DNA of 64,000 nt from Pelomonas margarita (GTDB lineage: Bacteria; Pseudomonadota; Gammaproteobacteria; Burkholderiales; Burkholderiaceae_C), in contig NZ_JBIGHW010000017.1 in NCBI RefSeq assembly GCF_043555875.1, positions 1-64,000 of the forward strand, in the 5' to 3' direction. The position numbers and the translations under genes were made by a program. Positions 25,127 through 34,834 of the stretch are shown here, piece by piece. Positions within the stretch are counted from its first letter, which is position 1; every line of letters starts with the position of its first letter. The notes under the pieces were generated by a model. The model did not search any database and was not told where the DNA came from. It saw only the letters and a program-made list of their open reading frames with translations.

Positions 25127-25516
25127 TTGAACGAGCGAGTTTCTGCTGCAGGGCCGACCCGGGTCCTGGTGATCGACGACAGCAACACCATCCGCCGCAG
25201 TGCCGAGATCTTCCTGAAACAGGGGGGGCACGAGGTGGTGCTGGCGGAGGACGGCTTCGATGCGCTGTCCAAGCTCGGCGATTTCCATCCCGACCTGGTG
25301 TTCTGCGACATCCTGATGCCGCGCCTCGATGGCTACCAGACCTGCGCCATCATCAAGCGCAACCCGCATTTCTCCGGCGTGCCGGTCATCATGTTGTCGT
25401 CCAAGGACGGCTTGTTCGACAAGGCGCGCGGCCGCATGGTGGGGTCGCAGGACTACCTCACCAAGCCGTTCACCAAGGACCAGCTGCTCCAGGCGGTGCT
25501 TCAGCACCGGCCCTGA
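25127..25516 (+). CDS. pilG: Twitching-motility response regulator PilG
   Basis: A 129-residue single-domain receiver. The acidic pair Asp17-Asp18 (VIDDSN), the phosphorylation site Asp61 (FCDILMPRLDGYQ) and the lysine in LTKPF are all present. PilG is phosphorylated by ChpA and promotes pilus extension in the Pil-Chp pathway of Pseudomonas. The start is TTG 25127, preceded by GAGGAGA at a good distance; no better start exists in the frame. It is the first chemosensory gene and is followed by pilH after 26 bases. Confidence 0.9.
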   Translation: MNERVSAAGPTRVLVIDDSNTIRRSAEIFLKQGGHEVVLAEDGFDALSKLGDFHPDLVFCDILMPRLDGYQTCAIIKRNPHFSGVPVIMLSSKDGLFDKARGRMVGSQDYLTKPFTKDQLLQAVLQHRP

Positions 25517-25542
25517 CCAGCGCGTAGAAAAGAGACCCTGCC

Positions 25543-25908
25543 ATGAGCATCCAAAACATCCTGCTGGTTGACGATTCCAAGACCGAGCTGCACGCGCTGT
25601 CGGAGATGCTGATCAAGCGCGGCTACAGCGTGCGCACCGCCGAGAACGGCGAGGAAGCCATGAAGCGCCTGGCCGAGGCCAAGCCCGACCTGATCCTGAT
25701 GGACGTCGTCATGCCGGGCCAGAACGGCTTCCAGCTGACCCGCGCCATCACGCGTGACGAGCGCTACGCCGGCGTGCCGGTCATCATGTGTACGAGCAAG
25801 GGCCAGGAGACCGACAAGGTCTGGGGCATGCGCCAGGGCGCGAGCGACTACGTCGTCAAGCCCGTCAAGGCGGAAGAGCTGCTCGCCAAGATCAAGGCCC
25901 TGGGCTGA
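25543..25908 (+). CDS. pilH: Twitching-motility response regulator PilH
   Basis: A 121-residue receiver with Asp10-Asp11, phosphorylation site Asp54 (LILMDVVMPGQNGFQ) and VVKPVK. Order and sequence fit PilH, which in Pseudomonas opposes PilG and favours pilus retraction, possibly as a phosphate sink. It is separated from pilI by 83 bases that hold one intergenic repeat. Confidence 0.9.
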   Translation: MSIQNILLVDDSKTELHALSEMLIKRGYSVRTAENGEEAMKRLAEAKPDLILMDVVMPGQNGFQLTRAITRDERYAGVPVIMCTSKGQETDKVWGMRQGASDYVVKPVKAEELLAKIKALG

Positions 25909-25916
25909 CATGACGC

Positions 25917-25986
25917 AGCCCCCACGTTCACTTCGTTCACTGCCCCCCGAGGGGGCGCATCAGCGCCTTCGGGCGGCCGGGCGGCA
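25917..25986. repeat. CCCCCCGAGGGGGC-type repeat between pilH and pilI
   Basis: The unit reads CCCCCACG, GTTCACTTCGTTCACTG, CCCCCCGAGGGGGC, then a GGGCGGCCGGGCGGC tail ending six bases before the pilI ATG. It shares this layout with copies at 21922, 38832, 39880 and (shorter) 41314. The CCCCCCGAGGGGGC core would form a tight hairpin in the mRNA. Confidence 0.85.
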
Positions 25987-25991
25987 CTGAC

Positions 25992-26522
25992 ATGACGAAC
26001 AAGACGGCGCTCCGTGAACTGCAGCAGCGCCTGGCCGAGCGCATGCAGGCCGCGCGTGACACCACGCTCATCGCGAACTGGCTGGCCGTCGAGTGCGCCG
26101 GTGTGGGCCTGCTGTTCTCGCTGAAGCAGGCCAGCGAGATCTTTGCGCCGGTGCCCATCAAGGCGGTGCCCTACGCCAAGCCCTGGTTGGCGGGCGTCGC
26201 CAACCTGCGTGGCGGTCTGTTCACGGTGGTGGACCTGGCTGTCTACCTCGGGCTGCGCGAGCCGTCACCCGGCCGCCAGGCCTCGGCCCAGACGCGGCTG
26301 GTGTCGCTGAACGCCGAGCTGAACCTCAATTGCGCGCTGCTGGTCGACCGCCTGGCCGGCCTGCGCAGCGACGAGCAACTGCCGCTCGCGGCCGAGCAGC
26401 CGGCCGGCCCGCTGCCTCGTTTTGCCGGCGCGTTGCGCCGCGACGAGGCCGGCCGCCATTGGCAAGAAATCAATCTGGAAGCGTTGTCAAGGCAGGAGAA
26501 CTTCCTGCACATCGTGGCGTGA
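25992..26522 (+). CDS. pilI: PilI, CheW-like coupling protein of the pilus chemosensory system
   Basis: A 176-residue protein with a CheW fold: VGLLFSLKQASEIF, then PWLAGVANLRGGLFTVVDLAVYLG, the strongly conserved CheW core that contacts receptor and kinase. It should couple PilJ to ChpA at the inner membrane. The ATG at 25992 directly follows a repeat copy. An adjacent methyltransferase or esterase (PilK, ChpB) is not present. Confidence 0.88.
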   Translation: MTNKTALRELQQRLAERMQAARDTTLIANWLAVECAGVGLLFSLKQASEIFAPVPIKAVPYAKPWLAGVANLRGGLFTVVDLAVYLGLREPSPGRQASAQTRLVSLNAELNLNCALLVDRLAGLRSDEQLPLAAEQPAGPLPRFAGALRRDEAGRHWQEINLEALSRQENFLHIVA

Positions 26523-26590
26523 TGCGCGCTTCCTAGGTCCATGACCCGCGCGGGAACGTGGGTCCATACACATTGAAGGACGAGGGTGAG

Positions 26591-28963
26591 ATGAGTCTGT
26601 TGGACAAGATCAGGGGAAAGTCCGAGGCCGACGAGTCGTCGCTGGCTGCACCGGCCGAGGCTGCCGATACGACGTTCGACTCGCGCGGGGCCGGCTTTGA
26701 CGGCACCCGTCCTGCCGATTCCACGCTGGCCGGCGTCGAGATGCCGCGCCCCGAGACCCTCGTGCGGGCAGAGCCTGCCTCCATCATTTCGCAGGCGGTG
26801 CCGACCGAGCCGGGGCCCAACAGCGAGTTCGCGGCCAGCACCATCAACTTCGCACCCTCCACGCAGGCGGCCGATCCGACGCTGCTGGCCGCGCCGCCAG
26901 CGGCCCTGTCGGCCTCTGCCAAGCTGGCCGACCTGTTCGGTCGCCACCGCCAGCGCGTGCTGACGGGCCTGGTGGCCCTGGGCCTGCTGGGCACGGCGGC
27001 CTCGGTGAGCCTGGTGCTCGTCAGCTCCAACCGCAGCGCGGCGCAGGTGCGTGCGGCCGGTCAGGCGCTGATGCATTCGCAGCGCATGGCCAAGTCCGTG
27101 TCTGCCGCGCTGGTGGGCAACCAGGCCGCGTTCGCGGAACTGCGTGAATCGGTCAGCACGCTGAGCACCGTGGTGGGCAGCCTGCGTACCGGCGAGGGTG
27201 ATCTGGCGATCGCTCCGGCCGCCGTGCAGCCCACGCTGGAGCAGCTCAAGCCGCTGGTCGAACGCGCCGAGAAGAACGGCAAGATCGTGCAGGGCCAGGA
27301 AAAGATCCTGACCCAGGTGGGCTCTGCGCTGCGCGCCATCAACCGCCAGTCCAGCGACCTGCTGGAAAGCGCCGAGGCCGTGTCGTCCCAGGCGCTGCAG
27401 ATCGGCGCGTCGGCCGGTGAGGTGTCGGCGGTCGGTCAGCTGGTGATGCTGACCCAGCGCATCGGCAAGAGCGCCAACGAGTTCCTGACGCAGGAAGGCG
27501 TGAGCCCCGAGGCCGTGTTCCTGCTCGGCAAGGACTTGAATTCCTTCAAGCTCGTCACCGAGGCGCTGATCAACGGCAGCCCCGAGCTGCGCCTGAACGC
27601 CGCGCGCGATGCGCAGCTGAAAGAGCGCCTGCAGACCCTGCTCAAGCAGTACGAGCAGACCCGCACGCAGGCGTCGGCCATTCTGAGCAACCTGCAGGGC
27701 CTGGTGTCGGCGCGTGAGGCGCAGACGGCCATCCTGGGCGACTCCGAGCCGCTGCGCAAAGGCCTGGAGCAGGCCGCAGCCGAGCTGGAGAAGTCCGGCG
27801 GCGCCGGCTGGGGCCTGGGCCTGACGCTGATTGCCTCGCTGATGGCGCTGGTGGCCGGTGCGGTCGGTTTCCTGCGCCTGTACCTGGCCGACCAGGCCGG
27901 TCGTGCCGAGCTGGCCGAGGCGCAGCGTCGCGAAGCGGAAGCGCAGGAGCAGGAGGCCAAGCGCGTCAACGACGCCAACCAGGCCGCCATTCTGCGGCTG
28001 ATGAACGAGCTGTCCTCGGTCGCTGAAGGTGACCTGACGCAGCAGGCCACGGTGACGGAAGACATCACCGGCGCCATCGCCGACTCCGTGAACTACACGG
28101 TGGAGGAGCTGCGCAACCTGGTGGGCCAGGTGCAGGCCACGGCAGCCCGCGTGACGGACACCACCGGCGCGGTGGACCAGACGTCCACCGACCTGCTGGC
28201 TGCGTCCAAGGAACAGCTGCACGAGATCCGTGCCACCGGCGAGGCCGTGCTGGGCATGGCGAGCCGCATTACCGAGGTGTCCGCGCAGGCGCAGACCACC
28301 GCCGAGGTGGCGCGCAAGAGCCGGGAAGTGGCCGAGCAGGGCCTGTCCGCGATGCAGAACAACATCGCCGGTATGAACACCATCCGCGACTCCATCCAGG
28401 AAACCTCCAAGCGCATCAAGCGCCTGGGCGAGTCGTCGCAGGAGATCGGCGAGATCACGGAGCTGATCTCGGACATTACCGAGCAGACCAACGTGCTGGC
28501 GCTGAACGCGGCCATCCAGGCGGCGTCCGCTGGTGAAGCGGGTCGCGGCTTCTCGGTGGTGGCGGAAGAAGTGCAGCGCCTGGCCGAACGCTCCGGCGAC
28601 GCGACGCGCCGCATTGCCGCGCTGGTCAAGACCATTCAGACCGACACCCATGACGCCGTGGCCGCCATGGAGCGCTCGACGCGCGGCGTGGTGGAAGGTA
28701 CGCAGCTGTCCGACGCGGCCGGCCGCGCGCTGGAAGACATCGACAACGTGTCCCGCCAGCTGGACGGGCTCATCGTGCGCATCTCCTCGCAGGCGCAACA
28801 GGAAGCCATGCACGCCAACGAGGTGGCATCCAACATCCAGCACATCTTTGCCGTGACCGAGCAGACGTCCGAGGGCACGCGCTCCACCGCGCAAATGGTG
28901 CATGAGCTGTCGCGCTCTGCCGAAGCGCTGCGCACCTCCGTGGCCCGATTCAAGGTCGCTTGA
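26591..28963 (+). CDS. pilJ: PilJ, methyl-accepting chemotaxis receptor of the pilus system
   Basis: A 790-residue receptor. The N-terminal 120 residues are cytoplasmic and low-complexity, then come a first membrane helix (LTGLVALGLLGTAASVSLVLV, about residues 124-144), a periplasmic PilJ sensing region of some 270 residues, a second helix (GLGLTLIASLMALVAGAVGF), a HAMP-like segment and the signalling hairpin with TEQTNVLALNAAIQAASAGE. The ATG 26591 has a purine-rich GAGGGTGAG ahead; a GTG at 26558 is less likely. In Pseudomonas PilJ senses surface contact through the pilin. The long cytoplasmic N-terminal leader is unusual. The stop overlaps the TTG start of chpA. Confidence 0.92.
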   Translation: MSLLDKIRGKSEADESSLAAPAEAADTTFDSRGAGFDGTRPADSTLAGVEMPRPETLVRAEPASIISQAVPTEPGPNSEFAASTINFAPSTQAADPTLLAAPPAALSASAKLADLFGRHRQRVLTGLVALGLLGTAASVSLVLVSSNRSAAQVRAAGQALMHSQRMAKSVSAALVGNQAAFAELRESVSTLSTVVGSLRTGEGDLAIAPAAVQPTLEQLKPLVERAEKNGKIVQGQEKILTQVGSALRAINRQSSDLLESAEAVSSQALQIGASAGEVSAVGQLVMLTQRIGKSANEFLTQEGVSPEAVFLLGKDLNSFKLVTEALINGSPELRLNAARDAQLKERLQTLLKQYEQTRTQASAILSNLQGLVSAREAQTAILGDSEPLRKGLEQAAAELEKSGGAGWGLGLTLIASLMALVAGAVGFLRLYLADQAGRAELAEAQRREAEAQEQEAKRVNDANQAAILRLMNELSSVAEGDLTQQATVTEDITGAIADSVNYTVEELRNLVGQVQATAARVTDTTGAVDQTSTDLLAASKEQLHEIRATGEAVLGMASRITEVSAQAQTTAEVARKSREVAEQGLSAMQNNIAGMNTIRDSIQETSKRIKRLGESSQEIGEITELISDITEQTNVLALNAAIQAASAGEAGRGFSVVAEEVQRLAERSGDATRRIAALVKTIQTDTHDAVAAMERSTRGVVEGTQLSDAAGRALEDIDNVSRQLDGLIVRISSQAQQEAMHANEVASNIQHIFAVTEQTSEGTRSTAQMVHELSRSAEALRTSVARFKVA

Positions 28964-31900
28964 CCCACCCCCGCATGCACAGCTCCCCGCGAGACTCCGA
29001 ACTCCCGGCCGACCTGAGCCCGCTGGCGTGGGTGCAGGAGGAACTGCGCCGCTCGCTGGAGTCGGTGCACAAGACCTTGCGCCGCCTCGTGCGCGATGGT
29101 GGTGACAACCGCGCCTCGGCGCTGGGCAGCGACGCCCAGCCCAGCGTACCGCTGCAGCAGGCGGCGGCGCAGCTGCACCAGGTCAGCGGCGTGCTGGCCA
29201 TGGTGGGCCTGCATGCCGGTGCAGTGCTGCTGCGTGCGGCCGAGGCCGCCGTGGCCCGGTTCGCCGAACGGCCGCTGGAGGTCGAGACTGCCAGCGTCGA
29301 GGTCATCGAGCGCGCCAACTTCGCGCTGCTGTCCTTCGTTGCGCGGCAGCTGGCCGGCAACAAGACGTCGTCGCTGTCGCTGTATCCCGGCTACCGGGCG
29401 CTGCAGCAGCTCAACGGCGCGGAGCGCATCCACCCGGCCGACCTGTGGGCCCACGACTGGGCCTGGCGCGCCATCCCGCTGGAGGCGGGCCTGACGCCAC
29501 GTCCGGCGGACACCGTGCGGGCGTCCTTCGAAGCGGCGCTGCTGCGCCACATGCGCGAGCCCAGCTCCGCGCATGCCGCCAACCTCTCTGGCCTGTGCGC
29601 CGGCTTGGCTGCCGCCTTGCCGGCCGGTCAGGCGCGCACGCTGTGGCAGCTGGCCGCGGCGGTCTTCGAAGGCCAGGCGCTGCGGCTGTTGGGCAGTGGT
29701 GCTTACACCAAGCGGCTGGGCTCCAAGCTGCTGCATGAGCTGCGTGTGCTGGGCCGGGCCGACGCCTCCGAGCGCCTCGCGCAGGACCTGCTGTTCTTCT
29801 GCGCGCAGTGCCGCGTCACCCAGGGCGCCGGCCCGCGACTGGCGGCTGTGCACGAGGCCTACCGCCTGGGCGAGGCCGACGCCGGCGACTACGAGGACGA
29901 CAGCCTCGGCCGCATCGACCCGGCCTGGGTGGTCCAGGCCCGCCGCCGCGTGCTGGCCGCCAAGGAGAGCTGGTCCAGCGCCGCCGAGGGCGACCAGCAC
30001 CGCCTGACCAGCCTTGATGAGCAGTTCGCCGGCCTGGCCGAGTCGCTGACCCGCTTGTTCCCCAGCGGCGAGGTGCTGGCGCAGACGCTGCAGCGCGCCG
30101 TCGTCGCGACGCTGCGCTCGCGCGCCACGCCGGCACCGGCGCTTGCCATGGAAGTGGCCACCAGCCTGCTCTACGTCGAGGCTGCGCTGGAAGACGCCGC
30201 GTTCGACCAGCCCGAGCAGGCTGAGCGCGTGCGCCGCCTGGCGCGCCGCGTCGAGGCCGTGGCCCACGGCCAGCCGGCCGAGCCGCTGGAAGACTGGATG
30301 GAGGACCTGTACCGCCGCGTGTCCGATCGCCAGACGCTGGGCAGCGTGGTGCATGAGCTGCGCGCCAGCCTGTCCGAGGTCGAGCGGCAGTGCGACGAGT
30401 ACTTCCGCAGCCCCACGCAGCGCGAGCTGCTGATTCCCGTGCCCGGCCAGCTGCAGGCCATGCGCGGCGTGCTCAGCGTGCTGGGTCTGGACCAGGCCGC
30501 CCACGCCACCGTGCGCATGCGCGACGAGATCGACGGGCTGGCCAACACCGAGATCGACTTCGACCGGCCCGGCGCTCGTGACGTGTTCGAGCGCCTGGCC
30601 AACAACCTGGGCGCGTTGGGCTTCCTCATCGACATGCTGAGCGTGCAGCCGGCCTTGGCCAAGCGCATGTTCCAGTTCGACGAGACGAGCGGCCGCCTGG
30701 ACGCCGTGATGGGCCGCCGCGAAGGCGCCGTCGAGCTGCCCGACTTCGAGGCCAGCGGCTTCCATGTCGACCTGGACCCCGAACCCGACACCGGGCCCGA
30801 CACCGAGCCGTCCATGGAGGCCACGCAGCCGCTGCGCATCGACCTGGCGTCGCTGGACCTGCCCGACCTCAGCCTGCCCGACCTCGATCTCTCCCAGCCG
30901 GCCCCGGTGCCCACGCCCGTGGCGCCGCCAGCGGCTGCGATGGCGTCGGAGCCCAGCGTCGCCGACGACCCGGAGATGCGCGAGATCTTCCTGGAAGAGG
31001 CCGACGAGGTCATCACCAACGCCCGTGCCGCGCTCGCCGCGCTGCGCGATGCGCCGGCCGACCATGGCCAGCTGACCGTCATCCGCCGCGCCTTCCACAC
31101 GCTCAAGGGCAGTGCCCGCATGGTGGGGCTGGGCGACTTCGGCGAAGGCGCCTGGGCCTGCGAGCAGCTCTACAACGCGCGCCTGGCCGAGGCCTCGCCG
31201 CTGGCCGACGCGGCGCTGCTGGGTTTCACGACCGAGGCGCTGGATTACTTCGCGCACTGGCGCGAGCAGATCGCCGGCCATGCGCCGGGCCACAGCGAGC
31301 CCGCGCCGCTGCGCCGCAGTGCCGACGCGCTGCGCCTGAGCGGCGAGCACCTGCCGCTGGCCGAGCCGGCTGCCGTGGACCTGGCGCTGGAACCCGAACC
31401 TGTGGCGCCGGACGTCGCCGTGCCGGCGCTGCCTGAAGCCGCGCCCATGCCCATGGCAGGGGTGACGGAGGCGGTCGAGATCGCCATGGCGCCGGCCGAG
31501 CTGCCGACGCAGCTCGCCCCGGACTTCCTGCTCGACCTAGAAGCGCCGGCGCCGGCGCCGGCGCCGGCCGTGGCGTTCGCCCACGACGAGCCCACGCTGG
31601 ATCTCGGCGAGCCGGCGCACGCCGCCACCGAGCCCATGCCGCTGCCGGTGGCCATGGCCGACGAGGTGACGCTCGCGAACTTCCACCTCGAACTCGCGCT
31701 GGACGAACCGCTGGCCGAGGCCGCGCAGGTCCCGGCTGTCGGCGAACTGCCGGTGCAACCCGAGGAGCAGACGATCGTCCTCCCGGCCCTGGCCGCCGAG
31801 GAGGAGCTGCAGGCCGAGGCGCCGGTGCAGCGCGCGGCGCCCCAGCTCATGCTGGTGGAGCCGGTGGCCGAGGAGGCGCAGGACCAGGATCCGGACGAGG

Positions 31901-34830
31901 GCTACAAGCTCATCGGCCCGCTGCGCATCAGCATCGCGCTGTTCAACATCTTCCTGAACGAGGCGGACGAGCTGTCCCGCAAGCTGGCCGTCGGGCTGGC
32001 CGAATGGGCGGCCGACCCCGGCAGCGTCGTGCCCCAGAGCTGCGAGGTGCAGGCCCACGCGCTGGCCGGCAACGCCGGCACGGTGGGTTATGAAGCCCTG
32101 TCCGGCCTGGCCCGCGAGCTGGAGCATGCGCTGGGGCGTGCCCAGCGCGCCGTCGCCTACGAGGCCGAGGACGTCGAGCTGTTCGTGCGGGCTGCGGACG
32201 ACGTGCGCGTGCTGTTGCATCAGTTCGCTGCCGGCTTCCTGAAGCCCAACGACCCGGATGTCGTTGCGCGCCTGCATGCCTACCAGCCGCAGGAGGAGCC
32301 GCTGACGGTGGCCGCGCCGCTGGACGAGGCCGAGCCGATCGACGACATCGAACTGACCGTGGTGGCGCCGCTGCTGGACGTCGAGCCGGCTGTCGCGCCC
32401 GAACCTGAGCTTGAGTCTGAGTCTGAGGCGCCGGCCGTCGTGGCGGTCGAGCCCGAACCCGAGCCGGGTCTGCCGGACGCCATCGAGCCCGAGCTCTTCC
32501 CCATCTTTGCCGAGGAAGGCCGCGACCTGCTGCGCGACCTGCATGCGGCGCTGCGCGACTGGCTGGCCGATCCGGCCGACCTGGGGCGTTCCGACGCCAG
32601 CATGCGTGCGCTGCACACCTTCAAGGGTGGTGCCCGCCTGGCCGGCGCAATGCGCCTGGGCGAACAGGCGCACCGCCTGGAGTCCGGCATCGAGGCCTTG
32701 CTGCATGCCGGCGCGGCCGATGCCGCTCAGGTGCAGGCCCTGCAGCTGGACGCCGACGCGCTGGAGCAGGCCTTCGAGGCGCTGGGCCTGAGCCTGGCCG
32801 CTGCGCAGGCCCAGCCCGAGCCCGAACCGGTCGTCGAGCCCCGCCCCGAGCCGCTGGCGCGTTTCGCGCAGCCGGCGCCGGTGGTGGAGGAGGTGTCGGC
32901 CGAATCGGCGCGCGAGATCGACTGGAGCCGCTTCGCCGACGAGGCGGAGGTGGCGCAGTCCGCCGACAACCTGGCCATCGGCCAGGCGCTGGTGCGCGTG
33001 CGCGGCAGCCTGCTGGAGCGCATGGCCACGCAGGCCGGCGAGGTCAGCATCCGCCGCGCCCGCCTGGAGTCCGAACTCGCCCAGATGAAGGGCGCGCTGC
33101 TGGACCTGGACGACAACCTGGAGCGCCTGCGCGCCCAGCTGCGTGAGCTGGAACTGCAGGCCGAGGCCCAGATGCACACCCAGCAGGAGCTGGCGCAGCA
33201 GGGCGGCCGCGAGTTCGACCCGCTGGAGTTCGACCGCTACACCCGCTTCCAGGAACTGACCCGCATGCTGGCCGAATCGGTCGGCGACGTGGCCACGCTG
33301 CAGCGCACGCTCAGCCGCAACGTGCAGACCGGTGAAGACGAGCTGGCCGCACAGTCGCGACTGACGCGCGAACTGCAGGACGACCTGCTGCGCACCCGCC
33401 TGGTGGACTTCGACAGCATCGGCGAGCGCATGCACCGCGTGGTGCGCCAGGCCGCGCGCGATGCCGGCAAGCAGGTGAAGCTGGAGATTGCCGGCGGTCA
33501 GACGGAGCTGGACCGCTCGGTGCTGGAACGCACGGCCGGTGCCTTCGAGCACCTGTTGCGCAACAGCGTGGCCCACGGCGTGGAAACGCCGGCGGTGCGC
33601 ACGGCCCAGGGCAAGGACGCCACGGGCACGCTGCGCATCGAGGTCGGCCAGCAGGGCAATGAAGTGCTGCTGAACTTCAGCGACGACGGCGCCGGCCTGG
33701 ATCTGGCCCGCATCCGCGAACGCGGCCTGCAACTGGGCCTGATCGCGCCGGGCGCCGAGCCCGACGAGGCCCAGCTGCGCCGGCTGATCTTCGCGCCCGG
33801 CTTCTCCACGGCCAGCCAGATCACCGAGCTCAGCGGGCGCGGCATCGGCATGGACGTGGTGCGGGCCGAGGTGGGCACGCTGGGCGGCAGCATCGAGACG
33901 CAGTCGGCCACCGGCAAGGGCACCAGCTTCCTGCTGCGCCTGCCACTGACGACGGCGCTCACGCAGATCGTGCTGCTCAAGAGCGGCGACCAGACCGTGG
34001 CCGTGCCGGCGGCCCTGATGGCCTCGGTGCAGCGTGTGCCGGTGGAGGCCGTCGAGGCGGCCTACGCGACGGGCCAGCTGCAGTTGGCCGGGGTCGAGAT
34101 GCCGTTCTACTGGCTGGGTGGCCTGCTGGGCCATGCCGGCCGCGGGCACACGCATGGCCGGCACGCGCCGGTGGTGCTGGTGCGCACGGCGCACGCCTCG
34201 CTGGCCCTGCACGTGGACGAGGTGGTGGGCAACCAGGAAGTGGTGGTCAAGAACCTCGGCGCGCAGCTGAACCGCGTGCCGGGTCTGGCTGGCATCAGCC
34301 TGCTGGCGTCCGGCGATGTGGCGCTGATCTACAACGTCGTCGCGCTGGCCGACTGGTATGGCGCTGCGGCCCAGGCGCGTCTGGCCGAGGCGCAGGCCCA
34401 GGTCGGCGCACCCATGCCGGCAGCGCCGGCCGCCGAGGAAGGCAGCCGGGCGCCGCTTGTGATGGTGGTGGACGACTCGCTGACCGTGCGCCGCGTGACC
34501 CAGCGTCTGCTGGAGCGCGTGGGCCTGCGCGTGCTGCTGGCCAAGGACGGCCTGGATGCGATGGAGAAGCTGGCTGGCGACGAGCTGCCGTCGGTGGTGC
34601 TGTCGGACATCGAGATGCCGCGCATGGACGGTTTCGACCTGGTGCGCAACATGCACGCCGACTCGCGGCTGGCCCGCCTGCCGGTCATCATGATCACGTC
34701 GCGCATCGCGCAGAAGCACCGCGACTACGCGGCACAGCTGGGTGTGGATCACTACCTCGGCAAGCCCTATGACGAGGAGCAGCTGCTGGGGCTGATCCGC
34801 CAGTACACGCAAGCCGCGGCGACCGCCTGA
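28960..34830 (+). CDS. chpA: ChpA, giant hybrid CheA-type histidine kinase with several HPt domains
   Basis: A 1956-residue kinase. Canonical phosphotransfer histidines are His713 (FHTLKGSARM) and His1219 (LHTFKGGARL). Weaker copies appear at His1033 (HALAGNAGTVG), near residue 73 and near 500. Acidic Pro/Ala/Glu linkers lie between them. The CheA ATP-binding domain covers about 1480-1660 (EHLLRNSVAHG; GRGIGMDVV), then a CheW domain and a C-terminal receiver with Asp1883 (VVLSDIEMPRMDG). It autophosphorylates and passes phosphate to PilG and PilH. The proposed start is TTG 28960 overlapping the pilJ stop; ATG 28975 is an alternative. Confidence 0.92.
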   Translation: MTHPRMHSSPRDSELPADLSPLAWVQEELRRSLESVHKTLRRLVRDGGDNRASALGSDAQPSVPLQQAAAQLHQVSGVLAMVGLHAGAVLLRAAEAAVARFAERPLEVETASVEVIERANFALLSFVARQLAGNKTSSLSLYPGYRALQQLNGAERIHPADLWAHDWAWRAIPLEAGLTPRPADTVRASFEAALLRHMREPSSAHAANLSGLCAGLAAALPAGQARTLWQLAAAVFEGQALRLLGSGAYTKRLGSKLLHELRVLGRADASERLAQDLLFFCAQCRVTQGAGPRLAAVHEAYRLGEADAGDYEDDSLGRIDPAWVVQARRRVLAAKESWSSAAEGDQHRLTSLDEQFAGLAESLTRLFPSGEVLAQTLQRAVVATLRSRATPAPALAMEVATSLLYVEAALEDAAFDQPEQAERVRRLARRVEAVAHGQPAEPLEDWMEDLYRRVSDRQTLGSVVHELRASLSEVERQCDEYFRSPTQRELLIPVPGQLQAMRGVLSVLGLDQAAHATVRMRDEIDGLANTEIDFDRPGARDVFERLANNLGALGFLIDMLSVQPALAKRMFQFDETSGRLDAVMGRREGAVELPDFEASGFHVDLDPEPDTGPDTEPSMEATQPLRIDLASLDLPDLSLPDLDLSQPAPVPTPVAPPAAAMASEPSVADDPEMREIFLEEADEVITNARAALAALRDAPADHGQLTVIRRAFHTLKGSARMVGLGDFGEGAWACEQLYNARLAEASPLADAALLGFTTEALDYFAHWREQIAGHAPGHSEPAPLRRSADALRLSGEHLPLAEPAAVDLALEPEPVAPDVAVPALPEAAPMPMAGVTEAVEIAMAPAELPTQLAPDFLLDLEAPAPAPAPAVAFAHDEPTLDLGEPAHAATEPMPLPVAMADEVTLANFHLELALDEPLAEAAQVPAVGELPVQPEEQTIVLPALAAEEELQAEAPVQRAAPQLMLVEPVAEEAQDQDPDEGYKLIGPLRISIALFNIFLNEADELSRKLAVGLAEWAADPGSVVPQSCEVQAHALAGNAGTVGYEALSGLARELEHALGRAQRAVAYEAEDVELFVRAADDVRVLLHQFAAGFLKPNDPDVVARLHAYQPQEEPLTVAAPLDEAEPIDDIELTVVAPLLDVEPAVAPEPELESESEAPAVVAVEPEPEPGLPDAIEPELFPIFAEEGRDLLRDLHAALRDWLADPADLGRSDASMRALHTFKGGARLAGAMRLGEQAHRLESGIEALLHAGAADAAQVQALQLDADALEQAFEALGLSLAAAQAQPEPEPVVEPRPEPLARFAQPAPVVEEVSAESAREIDWSRFADEAEVAQSADNLAIGQALVRVRGSLLERMATQAGEVSIRRARLESELAQMKGALLDLDDNLERLRAQLRELELQAEAQMHTQQELAQQGGREFDPLEFDRYTRFQELTRMLAESVGDVATLQRTLSRNVQTGEDELAAQSRLTRELQDDLLRTRLVDFDSIGERMHRVVRQAARDAGKQVKLEIAGGQTELDRSVLERTAGAFEHLLRNSVAHGVETPAVRTAQGKDATGTLRIEVGQQGNEVLLNFSDDGAGLDLARIRERGLQLGLIAPGAEPDEAQLRRLIFAPGFSTASQITELSGRGIGMDVVRAEVGTLGGSIETQSATGKGTSFLLRLPLTTALTQIVLLKSGDQTVAVPAALMASVQRVPVEAVEAAYATGQLQLAGVEMPFYWLGGLLGHAGRGHTHGRHAPVVLVRTAHASLALHVDEVVGNQEVVVKNLGAQLNRVPGLAGISLLASGDVALIYNVVALADWYGAAAQARLAEAQAQVGAPMPAAPAAEEGSRAPLVMVVDDSLTVRRVTQRLLERVGLRVLLAKDGLDAMEKLAGDELPSVVLSDIEMPRMDGFDLVRNMHADSRLARLPVIMITSRIAQKHRDYAAQLGVDHYLGKPYDEEQLLGLIRQYTQAAATA

Positions 34831-34834
34831 AGCC

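Noticed and set aside
24752..25507. N-terminal extension of thiD to 25507
   Set aside because: It would run through rubredoxin and pilG on the opposite strand; the kinase fold begins just after 24751.
26243..28903. Minus-strand open frame of 886 codons opposite pilI and pilJ
   Set aside because: Antisense shadow of recognised genes, with no domain of its own.
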